A program made the position numbers and the translations under genes. A stretch of 64,000 bases of DNA from an uncultured Alphaproteobacteria bacterium (GTDB lineage: Bacteria > Pseudomonadota > Alphaproteobacteria > RF32 > CAG-239), in NCBI GenBank assembly GCA_934254585.1, contig CAKQLF010000008.1:1-64000 (forward strand), written 5' to 3'. The notes under the pieces were generated by a model, which was not told the DNA's origin, did not search any database, and worked only from the letters and a program-made list of their open reading frames with translations. Shown piece after piece: positions 52,048 to 60,431 of the stretch (position 1 is its first letter; the number at the start of each line of letters is the position of its first letter).

Positions 52048-53829
52048 TTAGGCGAATATTTTTTTATCAAGCTCTTCTAAAAGGTCTATATAAGAAGAAA
52101 TTAGGGACAGCCCATATTCCCAAAAATCAGGACTATTGGGGTTTAAGCCAAACGGTGCCAAAATTTTGTCGTAGTCTTCCAAGGCTGTTTTAGAAAGCAT
52201 ATCAAGGTATTTATCAGCAAAATTTTCCACTTTTCCGGATTGGCTTACCTGATAGAGAGAGTTTACAAAACAATCGGCAAAAGAATAAGCGTAAACATAA
52301 AATGGTAGAAAGAAAAAGTGTCCGACCATAGACCAAATATGCTTGCTGTCATCAGTGATTTCAACATATTCACCAAGACTGTCGCGCATTTCTTCCTGCC
52401 AAATTTGACACAGACGCTCTTCCGAAACTTCGCCGTTTTTACGCTCGTTATGGGCGCGGGTTTCAAAAAAGTGAAACGCTATTTGGCGAATGGCCGTGTT
52501 TATCATATCACCGACTTTTGAGGCTATTAAACATAACTTAGCTTTGTCGTCAGTAAGATTGCGCAGCATAGATTGAAACACCATCATTTCGCCGAAAACT
52601 GAGGCAACTTCTTCCGAGGTCATTCGAGAGTGTTCGTTCAGTTCTCCGTTTTTTAGGCGAAGTTGATGATGGCAACCGTGTCCCAATTCGTGAGCGAGAG
52701 TTAATACATCGTTTTGTTTTCCGACGAAATTCAACATTAAATAAGGGTGCTCGATATTTATCGGGCCACTACAAAAAGCACCGCTTCTTTTACCGTCGCG
52801 TGGCGGAACGTCTATCCAATTGTGGTCAAAAAAGTCTTTAGCAATGTTATACAGTTTAGGCGAAAATTCTTTGTAAGCGTTTAAAACAATTTGCACTGCT
52901 TCATCCCAACTATATGAAATATCCGAGGCAAACGGCAGCGGGGCGTTTCTGTCCCAATAGGATATTTTTTCAACTCCGAGCCATTTAGCTTTTAGTTTAT
53001 AAAAACGTTCGGAAATATCTTTATAATGTTTTTTGACTGTTTGGGCCAAAACTTCCACGGTTTCATCACTTACATCTTCGCTGAGGTTGCGTGAAGAAAT
53101 AGGGGTTTTGAAACCTCTTTTATCATCTTCAACAGCCTTATCTTTCATTACCATATTGTAAATAAAAGTCATAAGATGTCCGTTTTCTTTGAGAACTCTA
53201 TTTAGTTCTTTGCCGGCTTTTTCGCGCACCAAAGGATTTTTATCTAACATCAATTTAGATAGTTCGGCATCGTTATATTTTTTGCCGTCAACAGTATAAA
53301 TCAGTCGGGAAGAAGTTTCTTCATACAGCCTTACCCAAGCTTCGGAAGAAGTTAGAGATTTTTCAACCAAAATTTCTTCCACCGGTTCGGAAAGTTCATA
53401 ATTTTTGAATTTGCGCATTCGCTTTATCCAATATTTATAAAAAGCGACTTCTTTGTTTTGCAGCCATTCTTCAATTTTTGCGTCGGGTAAAGCGTTAAAT
53501 TCAAGCGAGAAAAAAATTGCCGGTTTGCAATAATCGGTCAACTTTTCCTGAATGTCCTGATAAAAAGCCACGGCCTCAACGTTTTTCATTTGCGTTACCA
53601 TATTGAGATAGGCAAAACCGCCCAAACGGCCGGCAGTAATAGAACGCTTTTCAATATCTTTTATGGCTGAAAGAAATTCTTCTGCCGATAGTGTGGCTAA
53701 TTTGCCTTTATATTTTCGGGCAAAGTTCAGAGTGTCTTGTTGATATTTTTGTAAATCTTCGGCAATTTTAGTGTCGTGTAGGTCTTGATAGTAATCACTC
53801 AAATCCCAAGCCGGCATTTTATTTGTCAT
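52048..53829 (-). CDS. pepF: Oligoendopeptidase F (M3 family)
   Basis: A cytosolic zinc peptidase that cuts short peptides. 593 aa from ATG 53829 behind GGAGATATT. The zinc motif LAHELGHGCHH lies in the C-terminal third, with the third ligand in the following TSEEVASVFGEMM segment. Length and order fit PepF. It overlaps the upstream membrane-protein gene by 11 nt. Confidence 0.9.
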   Translation of the reverse strand: MTNKMPAWDLSDYYQDLHDTKIAEDLQKYQQDTLNFARKYKGKLATLSAEEFLSAIKDIEKRSITAGRLGGFAYLNMVTQMKNVEAVAFYQDIQEKLTDYCKPAIFFSLEFNALPDAKIEEWLQNKEVAFYKYWIKRMRKFKNYELSEPVEEILVEKSLTSSEAWVRLYEETSSRLIYTVDGKKYNDAELSKLMLDKNPLVREKAGKELNRVLKENGHLMTFIYNMVMKDKAVEDDKRGFKTPISSRNLSEDVSDETVEVLAQTVKKHYKDISERFYKLKAKWLGVEKISYWDRNAPLPFASDISYSWDEAVQIVLNAYKEFSPKLYNIAKDFFDHNWIDVPPRDGKRSGAFCSGPINIEHPYLMLNFVGKQNDVLTLAHELGHGCHHQLRLKNGELNEHSRMTSEEVASVFGEMMVFQSMLRNLTDDKAKLCLIASKVGDMINTAIRQIAFHFFETRAHNERKNGEVSEERLCQIWQEEMRDSLGEYVEITDDSKHIWSMVGHFFFLPFYVYAYSFADCFVNSLYQVSQSGKVENFADKYLDMLSKTALEDYDKILAPFGLNPNSPDFWEYGLSLISSYIDLLEELDKKIFA

Positions 53830-54442
53830 TAATATCTCCTTTGTTAGTTTGTTTAGAATCCGTTGAAGGTAAAATATTGTCAATAGAAGTTTCATCATCA
53901 ATGTTTTCCGATTGAATTTCCATTGAAGTTGTTTCTTCAATATATTGCCTGCTTTTTTCGGCGTTATCCTCATCGGAAGTCGGAGTTAAAACCGACTTAT
54001 CCAAATTTAAGGTGCGATGTTTGGCTTCTTCAAGTTCGTGTTGCTGATTTTCAATAAACCAACGTCGATTTTCCAATTCGTTAAGGTCATCAGAAACAAC
54101 CCCGATATATGGATTTTCTTGGTCTAATTCAGCCTGACTTGCCGGAACAAACAAATAATTTGCCCAAGGAGTCGGCTGTTGATTGTAAAGCCAATTTACA
54201 AAACCGTCGGCAATAACCGATAAATTGCATTGGGTGTCTTGCCATAAGCCTTTGGTTATGCAGCCGATTTCTCCGCGTTCGCAGTTGGAAACGTGCAAAA
54301 CAAACGCTTCCGTGCAAGGAATAAAACCTCGTTTGAGAGCATCATTTTTTGGCGAAAAAGCCAGAGCAGCGGTTAAATAAACCACAAGCAAAAATGTAAA
54401 TCCCAAAATGCAATAATACAATGATTTGAAAAAGGTGTCCAT
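53819..54442 (-). CDS. Membrane-anchored hypothetical protein
   Basis: 207 aa with one N-terminal membrane segment (ILGFTFLLVVYLTAALAF). The periplasmic part has four cysteines (FIPCTEAF, NCERGEIGC, TQCNL) and a helical, Glu/Gln-rich stretch, then a disordered acidic tail. Not recognised. Its start overlaps the stop of the GlmU-like gene (TAATG), and its end overlaps pepF, so the three form one operon. Confidence 0.65.
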   Translation of the reverse strand: MDTFFKSLYYCILGFTFLLVVYLTAALAFSPKNDALKRGFIPCTEAFVLHVSNCERGEIGCITKGLWQDTQCNLSVIADGFVNWLYNQQPTPWANYLFVPASQAELDQENPYIGVVSDDLNELENRRWFIENQQHELEEAKHRTLNLDKSVLTPTSDEDNAEKSRQYIEETTSMEIQSENIDDETSIDNILPSTDSKQTNKGDINDK

Positions 54443-55167
54443 TAACCATTCTTTCGACAGAATTTTTCCAGTTGTTCCAATTCTTCAAGAGTGTTTGCGC
54501 TTGCAACTTCTTCCGCATTACCTTCGAGAGCAGAGCATTTTAAGCCCATTTCTTTGGCAACAGCCACGGCGTCGGTCAAATAAAATTCTCCGGCAGCGTT
54601 TTTGTTGCTGATTTTAGACAAGATGGAAAAAAGATGCTTGCCATCAAAACACATAAAACCTGAATTGCAAAAATCAATGGCGCGTTCTTCTTCAGTGGCA
54701 TCTTTATATTCGACAATGCGATCCAGTTCGTCGCCTTTCATAATTAAACGACCGAGGCGGCCGGCGTCTTTGGGGCGAAAACCAAGAACAACCACGGAGT
54801 AGCCGTCTTCCACTTTTTGAATTGAACGTTCAAAAGTCAGACGTGTAATCAGCGGAGTGTCGCCAAAAACCACCATTATTACGCCGTCAAAGCCATTAAG
54901 AATATCTTTGGCACAGTTTACGGCGTGACCTGTTCCCAATTGCAAATCTTGAACGCAAGTTTGGTAAGGCGCAACTTCGCGCGCTACATCTTGTCCGTCA
55001 GGTGAAATTACCGTGACGATTTTATCAACCGGAATTTTTTCCATTGTTTCAATAATTCGTTTAATCATAGGCTTTCCGCATACCGGCATCAAAACTTTCG
55101 GTTTGTCAGAGTGCATACGAGTACCTTTGCCGGCACCTAAAATAATGGCTGCTACTTTTTGTTTCAT
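54442..55167 (-). CDS. GlmU-like nucleotidyltransferase, single domain
   Basis: 241 aa with the uridylyltransferase signature AAIILGAGKGTRMHSDKPKV, LQLGTGHAV, VFGDTPLI, EYKDATEEE and NAAGEFYLTD, all close to the N-terminal half of GlmU, which makes UDP-GlcNAc from GlcNAc-1-P. The left-handed beta-helix acetyltransferase half is missing; the protein simply ends after the first domain. Either the second activity is encoded elsewhere or this is a distinct sugar-nucleotide enzyme. Confidence 0.78.
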   Translation of the reverse strand: MKQKVAAIILGAGKGTRMHSDKPKVLMPVCGKPMIKRIIETMEKIPVDKIVTVISPDGQDVAREVAPYQTCVQDLQLGTGHAVNCAKDILNGFDGVIMVVFGDTPLITRLTFERSIQKVEDGYSVVVLGFRPKDAGRLGRLIMKGDELDRIVEYKDATEEERAIDFCNSGFMCFDGKHLFSILSKISNKNAAGEFYLTDAVAVAKEMGLKCSALEGNAEEVASANTLEELEQLEKFCRKNG

Positions 55168-55207
55168 AAGTTCCTCCTTATAACTTTTTTAATCTTTAGC
55201 TTCTATA

Positions 55208-55236
55208 ATAATAGCCAATAGTAATTTAATTGTAAA
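55208..55236 (-). promoter_or_regulatory. Promoter of the glmU-like operon
   Basis: Minus-strand TTTACA (55236-55231), 17-nt spacer and TATTAT (55213-55208), about 40 nt ahead of ATG 55167. Confidence 0.55.
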
Positions 55237-55251
55237 CATAGGACCGTCTTT

Positions 55252-57396
55252 ATGAAGAGATTTTTTTTAACTGTTTCGTGTTTAATGATGCTTGGTTTAA
55301 GCGCGCAAGTCTATGCCGAAGTAATTCCTTTGGCCGGTTTGCCTGATTTACAGGCGCGGCAAAAGAAAGTGGCGTCGGAACCGAAGAATCCTTTAGCTCC
55401 GGCTCCGGGAATGCCTGATAAAAATGATGAAGATGCAGTGCGAAGCTTTTTTAAAAAACGGTTTGAAGAGGCGGCAAAAATGCCGATGTCCGCTGATATT
55501 GATTGGGAGAATCCTTCTTCAACCAGTGTCGTTCCGCCTCCGGAAGTTTTAGAACGTCAAAAAGAAGCGCAAAAAAGCACATTTGAAAAAATGTATGAAG
55601 AGACTTTGGCCGCTTTTACCAAAAAAAATGATAAAGAAACGGCTCCCGACGGTTCGCAGACTTTGAATCAAGAAAAAGAAGAGGCCGCCTCGGCTACACG
55701 TTTTTTTATCAGAGCTCCGCAGGAACAGAAACCGCAAGAAAAAGAGCCTCAAATAGCGACAGTGGGTGTTACATTGCCGAATGGTCGTAAAATTTTGGCA
55801 CCGGCGGCAGAGCATATTCCATATTTTTTAAGCTATATAGACATTCAGTCTAACGGATATATTAAGGTTGAAGACACAATTACAATTGTGGCCAACGGAA
55901 AAAAATTTGCTTATGGTTTAACCAGAGTTTTTCCAAAATATACTTCATATCAGGGGCAAAGAGAACATCGCATTGAATTAATGCTTGACAGCGTGACCGT
56001 AAACGACACGAAAGTTCCGTATATAGCCGAAGAAGCCGGCGGAAACATTTTGCTGAAACCAAAGTATAATCAAGAACTTGCTCCGGGGGTTTATACCTAT
56101 AAATTTAAGTATATGATAAACAATAAATTGCAAAAATCCGATAATCTTGTTTTTTTGAATTGGAATATGACCGGAAAGGCAATGAATGTTTTTATCACAT
56201 CGGCAAACGCCATTGTGTCGCTGCCTGAAGGAAATTCGTTCAGAGATGTGGCGGCTTTTGTCGGACAAGGTATGGAAGTTACAAACCAACGCACGAATGT
56301 GTTTAATTTAGCTAAAAACGTGATGGCTTTTTCAAACATTACACCGATATTAAGCGGTGAAAGTATGAATGTTGTTACAGTTGTGGGGCGTAACGTTTTT
56401 CTGAAAGGTTTTGATGAAAGTTGGAACATATTTTTGATTGATTGGGGAAATGTATTTTATGCCTCAATAGGATTTTTAGCAATTTTATTGTCGTTTATTC
56501 TTTCGTTTATCAATTTGAAAAATGAACGCAAAAACAGATATGCTCCATCGTATGGCGGAGCTCTGATGCGAACTATTTTTATCGGTAAATTCGACCGTGT
56601 GTCCTATGTGGCCAAATTGTTGGAATTATATCGCAAAAACGCCATTGATTTGGTGAATGAAAATAATCGTCTTTTTGTGGTTGCCAAAAATATAAAAGGC
56701 TCTCGTTTGACCAAAAATGAGAAAAAAGCGTTGGCTTGTTTGTTTGGTCGGAAAAATAAACAGGTTGAAGTCAATGTGGCAAATAATCAGAAATTTAAAA
56801 AAGCCGGAAAGCAATTTGACAAAGAAATTAAAAAGCAAATTAAAAAGTTCAGGCTGCTGCAAAATATAAGCTATATTTTGTTTAGCGTGTTGATGTTGCT
56901 GTTGACTGAATTTTTTATAGCGTCTATTGCCATAAACTTTGCTCAAAGTGTTATTATATTGCTTTCTTGCAGTTTGTTGTTTGCTTTTTATGTCGGAATA
57001 TTGCAACACAGGTTTAAGAATCGTTTTATCGGTTTGTTGCTTAAATTGTTTTCATTGGCTGCGATTGCGGCGGTATGGACGTTTTGCAGCGTTTATATCG
57101 GCGGAATTACGGCGGCTTTGATATTGGCAATGATTGTCACTATTTTCAGATTTTCAATAGTGTTCAGTGAGCAAAATAATTTTATAAACGATGCTAAAAC
57201 GGTTATCGGCAGTTATAAGGAATATCTGATTTCCAGTGCCGATGTAATTAATTTGAGCCGTGATTTTGCAAATCAGCAGTCAAACATATTTGCCTTGGGA
57301 ATTAGCGAATATTATACGCGGAATGTTTCTAATCAAAATGTGTATAAGTTAGATGTGGCCGATGATATAAAGCAGAGTCTTATCGGTATTATTTAG
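55252..57396 (+). CDS. DUF2207-type membrane protein
   Basis: 714 aa with a signal peptide (cleavage after VYA). A periplasmic domain (YIDIQSNGYIKVEDTITIVA, about residues 195-215, onward) typical of DUF2207 is followed by a membrane helix near residue 402, a cytoplasmic segment and several C-terminal helices. An unusual Pro/Glu/Lys-rich region (about residues 35-170) precedes the DUF2207 part. Function unknown; not in an operon with its neighbours. Confidence 0.75.
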   Translation: MKRFFLTVSCLMMLGLSAQVYAEVIPLAGLPDLQARQKKVASEPKNPLAPAPGMPDKNDEDAVRSFFKKRFEEAAKMPMSADIDWENPSSTSVVPPPEVLERQKEAQKSTFEKMYEETLAAFTKKNDKETAPDGSQTLNQEKEEAASATRFFIRAPQEQKPQEKEPQIATVGVTLPNGRKILAPAAEHIPYFLSYIDIQSNGYIKVEDTITIVANGKKFAYGLTRVFPKYTSYQGQREHRIELMLDSVTVNDTKVPYIAEEAGGNILLKPKYNQELAPGVYTYKFKYMINNKLQKSDNLVFLNWNMTGKAMNVFITSANAIVSLPEGNSFRDVAAFVGQGMEVTNQRTNVFNLAKNVMAFSNITPILSGESMNVVTVVGRNVFLKGFDESWNIFLIDWGNVFYASIGFLAILLSFILSFINLKNERKNRYAPSYGGALMRTIFIGKFDRVSYVAKLLELYRKNAIDLVNENNRLFVVAKNIKGSRLTKNEKKALACLFGRKNKQVEVNVANNQKFKKAGKQFDKEIKKQIKKFRLLQNISYILFSVLMLLLTEFFIASIAINFAQSVIILLSCSLLFAFYVGILQHRFKNRFIGLLLKLFSLAAIAAVWTFCSVYIGGITAALILAMIVTIFRFSIVFSEQNNFINDAKTVIGSYKEYLISSADVINLSRDFANQQSNIFALGISEYYTRNVSNQNVYKLDVADDIKQSLIGII

Positions 57397-57479
57397 ACAA
57401 ATACAAGCTTGACAAAAAGAATGATTGTATTAAGATACAATTGTTCTTTTTTATTATTAATTTAAAAAATGTATATTTT

Positions 57480-58430
57480 ATGTTTGGTCAAAAATTATTT
57501 ACGAAAAGCGATGTCGCCATCGTTAGAAGTCGAGATGCTAAAAAGATTTCGGATTTGCTGTGCGAAAGCAAAAGTTTGTCACCTCAAGCGGAGCAAGAGC
57601 TGATAACTCAGGGTGAAACAAAACATATTTTATTGCTAATCAAAAATTGCCTTATTTCTGCTAAAGGGGTGCAGGCAATTATGAAGCGCGGCATTACCGA
57701 AGAAATTTTGCAAGTCTTGACCGTGAAAAAGCCTATGCTTGACACCAAAATTGCTAAAATGATTCTACAACGTGATAACGAAGATGAAATTTTGTCGATG
57801 ATAGTTAATGCTCACTATTCAGAAGAGGTTGTGTCATCAGTTATACAACGCGGTAAGCATATCGAGATTATGCGACTGATTGCCAATGTGGATGTCAGTG
57901 AAGCAAATGCGATTAAAATTATTGAACGCGACAATGAAGAAGAAATTCGGAAAGTTGTGGAGCGTTGCCGTAATTTGTCTGCCGAGAGCCTGCTGAAAAT
58001 TTTGCAAGGTGAAAAGCATCATACTGCGGTTATGGCCTTCTTGCAAAAAAAATGGAGAATATCTTCCGTTGTTGTGGACGCGGTGTTTCAAAGAGGCAAT
58101 CACGAAGAAATAATGCAGATGCTCAACAACCGTAGCTGTGAAATTCCTTTTTCTCGAATCTTGGAAAGTGAGAATATTGAGGAAATTGAAACGTATGTCG
58201 AAAAACATGTCGGACAGATTGGGGTGGTTGATGGCGACGAATATTTGAAAGATTGCAACAACGTTACACTGGTGAAAGTGTTTGCCGGAAAAGGCCTTAT
58301 TCGTTCCGCTGTTTTAGCGACGTGGTTGGAAAAAGGCAAATTAGACTTGCTGACGGAATATGCTAAACAGATTCCGGACGGTATCAACCTGTTGGTGCAA
58401 CTTGAAATTTTGAAAAAGCTTAATGCTTAA
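57480..58430 (+). CDS. Helical-repeat (solenoid) protein 2
   Basis: 316 aa from ATG 57480. About eight units of 26-30 residues with the consensus (I/L)xRGNxEEIMxLIxxxxLSxExxxxI are easily seen (MKRGITEEIL, LQRDNEDEIL, IQRGKHIEIM, IERDNEEEIR, FQRGNHEEIM). It is a paralogue of the protein at 43408-44529. No signal peptide, membrane segment or enzyme domain; a protein-binding scaffold is the likely role. Confidence 0.72.
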   Translation: MFGQKLFTKSDVAIVRSRDAKKISDLLCESKSLSPQAEQELITQGETKHILLLIKNCLISAKGVQAIMKRGITEEILQVLTVKKPMLDTKIAKMILQRDNEDEILSMIVNAHYSEEVVSSVIQRGKHIEIMRLIANVDVSEANAIKIIERDNEEEIRKVVERCRNLSAESLLKILQGEKHHTAVMAFLQKKWRISSVVVDAVFQRGNHEEIMQMLNNRSCEIPFSRILESENIEEIETYVEKHVGQIGVVDGDEYLKDCNNVTLVKVFAGKGLIRSAVLATWLEKGKLDLLTEYAKQIPDGINLLVQLEILKKLNA

Positions 58431-58433
58431 ATG

Positions 58434-58476
58434 AAAAAAAATCCCTGTCTGTGTAAACAGATAGGGATTTTTTTTA
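58434..58476. terminator. Bidirectional terminator
   Basis: ATCCCTGTCTGT pairs with ACAGATAGGGAT around GTAA, with A-run before and T-run after, between convergent solenoid 2 and pilin 4. Confidence 0.85.
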
Positions 58477-58491
58477 AGGTGGAAGGAAAAA

Positions 58492-59379
58492 TTATCTATC
58501 GGTAAAAGCCACGCCAAAATAACAATCGTTATCTTTGCAATTACAATGTTCGGCCACAATATTAGGCGGAATTGGCAGAGGTATTCTGTCCGCTTCTGTT
58601 TCCCCATACCTTTCATCTGGAACCCCATTATTGCAAACCACTAACCAGTCGCCATCATGCAGGGTGAGATGATCATCTAGCCAACATTCAGAAGGAGTTC
58701 TCCATACATCATCATGATTAGGTGAGATTCCTACACCTATTACAGTATCAGAACCTTTAGCCCAATTTAAGGAACCTAAAGTCATACAAGCTTCGCGTGG
58801 TATATTATAGTATTCAATGTTAATATGGTTACTATAAGCATTGCTTTGGTAACCATCTTGAGAACCGGTCTCAGTAGTTATCCCTAAATCTCCGCCAAAC
58901 GGATTTTTTAGCTGACCATCAACAATCATATCCTCGGAAATTATGCCTAAAGATTTCATAAGGTTCATGACGTATTTATCAGAAGAATCCATATACCCAA
59001 TTTCCTTTTGGTTGGCATAAGCTGTGAATAGTCCGTGGGTAATTTGCTCTATTTGTTCAATGGTCTTGTTGATTTTCCACTTGGTCATCGCTTTGGAATA
59101 ACCGGCAATGCCACCAACGCTCAAAACACCGATGATTGCCAAAACGCCCAACATCTCAATCATAGAACGACCACATTGAACCACCTTACTGTCATTGTCG
59201 GACGCGACACACTCCACCTTACTGTCATTGCCGGATGTGATCCGGCAATCTAGATTCGCGGGTCTGGGCCCGCGAATGACGCTAAAGAGGTACCCGCGAA
59301 TGACACTAAAGAGCTCGCTAACCGTAGAGGAGAAACGCGAAACAATGTTGCTTATTTTATTTAAAAATATTGATTTCAT
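58492..59379 (-). CDS. Type IV pilin-like protein (pilin 4)
   Basis: 295 aa. The prepilin site GRSMIEMLGVLAI comes after a leader of about 74 residues that includes two translated copies of the dispersed repeat (FSVIRGPRPANLD, then SGNDSKV and SDNDSKV). The hydrophobic helix is standard. The C-terminal domain differs from pilins 1-3: longer, with cysteines in CMTLGSL, SECWLDD, VVCNNG and EHCNCKDNDC, and the helix start reads KWKINKTIEQ. The ATG at 59379 is preceded by GGAAGG, which the leader RNA can sequester. Confidence 0.82.
   Translation of the reverse strand: MKSIFLNKISNIVSRFSSTVSELFSVIRGYLFSVIRGPRPANLDCRITSGNDSKVECVASDNDSKVVQCGRSMIEMLGVLAIIGVLSVGGIAGYSKAMTKWKINKTIEQIEQITHGLFTAYANQKEIGYMDSSDKYVMNLMKSLGIISEDMIVDGQLKNPFGGDLGITTETGSQDGYQSNAYSNHINIEYYNIPREACMTLGSLNWAKGSDTVIGVGISPNHDDVWRTPSECWLDDHLTLHDGDWLVVCNNGVPDERYGETEADRIPLPIPPNIVAEHCNCKDNDCYFGVAFTDR
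59224..59280. repeat. Dispersed double-palindrome repeat within pilin 4
   Basis: Contains TTGCCGGAT-GTG-ATCCGGCAA and ATTCGCGGG / CCCGCGAAT (59254-59262 with 59269-59277). Partial extra copies flank it (59187-59200 and 59290-59310). Read in frame as part of the pilin leader. Confidence 0.8.
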
Positions 59380-59584
59380 AATGAGCTTTCCTTCCGCTAT
59401 ACAATATATACTAAAAAAGCTACCCTAAAAAGGTAGCAGGAAGTTGAAAGCTATTCCAGGAATAGTGTAGTATATTAGAGCTATTCTACTACCTTCCTGC
59501 TATTGCAGAAAGATAGTTTTTACGTCTGTTTATGCAGACAACCTGAAGAGGCTTTCAAACCTCACATTAGTTTTTTGCCAATGT
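59380..59584 (-). promoter_or_regulatory. Structured leader RNA upstream of pilin 4 (riboswitch-like)
   Basis: Coordinates refer to the plus strand. The Shine-Dalgarno region (59384-59395) can pair with 59439-59452 (7 bp plus 5 bp with a 2-nt bulge), enclosing the terminator hairpin 59419-59437. The same 59434-59443 segment is the perfect 10-bp complement of 59493-59502, giving an antiterminator. In addition 59444-59451 is complementary to 59551-59558 (8 bp), which would free the start site. Other hairpins: GTCTG / CAGAC and ACTATTCC / GGAATAGC. The logic equals that of the pilin 1 leader although the sequences differ. Confidence 0.6.
59413..59437 (-). terminator. Intrinsic terminator inside the pilin 4 leader
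   Basis: Minus-strand GCTACC, a TTTTTA-containing loop, GGTAGC, then six T, between the promoter and the pilin 4 gene. Confidence 0.65.
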
Positions 59585-59590
59585 ATGTTC

Positions 59591-59619
59591 AGTTTAGTTT
59601 AATAAAATAAAAATGGCAA
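59591..59619 (-). promoter_or_regulatory. Promoter of the pilin 4 leader
   Basis: Minus-strand TTGCCA (59619-59614), 17-nt spacer, TAAACT (59596-59591). The -10 is identical to that of pilin 2. Confidence 0.55.
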
Positions 59620-59755
59620 GTTTTTTCTGGATTTGTATAAAAATTAAAACTTAAACGCTAGACATTTGTACGTCTAAACTTTAAGTCTATAAAAACTTTA
59701 ATTTCTGGTAAATTTCTTTATATTTTAAATATAGAATTATTAAAAGGAGGAAACA

Positions 59756-59947
59756 ATGAAAAATCATACCTTTGCCAATGTTATTATTCAAGATTTGTCT
59801 TCCGCATCACCTCTTCACGAAAATTTTGAAGTTAGTCAGGGAATTATCAGTGAGGTTGTCGATGGTTGGAATAAAGATATTTATGTTGTTCCTCGCAAGG
59901 CTTTGCAAATTAATCATAAAGAATTGGAAAAATATTCAGTAATGTAA
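59756..59947 (+). CDS. Small hypothetical protein, 63 aa
   Basis: A near-perfect Shine-Dalgarno site (AAGGAGGA) precedes the ATG by 6 nt, which supports translation. The protein is soluble, without recognisable motif. No partner gene is obvious; the gap to the next gene is 131 nt without features. Confidence 0.6.
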   Translation: MKNHTFANVIIQDLSSASPLHENFEVSQGIISEVVDGWNKDIYVVPRKALQINHKELEKYSVM

Positions 59948-60078
59948 AAAAAATATTAATCCGTCGACTCCTGATTTTTGCGGAAACAATCTTGTCAATA
60001 TAACTTTTATCTCAGATTTAAAACAATTTATCCGCTCTTATGTCTGTTTTATCATAAATTATTTAGAGTGAGGTAAGT

Positions 60079-60351
60079 ATGAATACGGTTAGAACAAAAC
60101 AAACATCAGAATTGAAAAACTATCTTTATTTTGCCGGAACAATTTACGACAGTTTTGAGGCGTTGGAAGAAACCTTGGGAAAATTGAAACTGGAGCGTCC
60201 GTTATTTTTGCTTTATTTGGCTAAAAAAGCCTATGCCGAAGAAGTGTTTGCCGCCGCCGGTGAAAAGCAAAACGTGTTTGACGATGTGATGATGATGCCG
60301 CCGTCTCAAATCAAATTGCGTTCTTGTGATTATCCGCGACAATGGCAATAA
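60079..60351 (+). CDS. Small hypothetical protein, 90 aa
   Basis: Soluble, helical in its first two thirds (ALEETLGKLKLERPLFLLYLAKKAY). The ATG follows GAGGTAAG. Unrecognised. It precedes deoB by 80 nt and may share its transcript. Confidence 0.6.
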   Translation: MNTVRTKQTSELKNYLYFAGTIYDSFEALEETLGKLKLERPLFLLYLAKKAYAEEVFAAAGEKQNVFDDVMMMPPSQIKLRSCDYPRQWQ

Positions 60352-60431
60352 ATTTTTAATCCGCTTATTCTTCTATTGCATTTTGCCAAAACTGTGCCAT
60401 TATAATTTGTAGAAAAATAAGGAGAATTATA

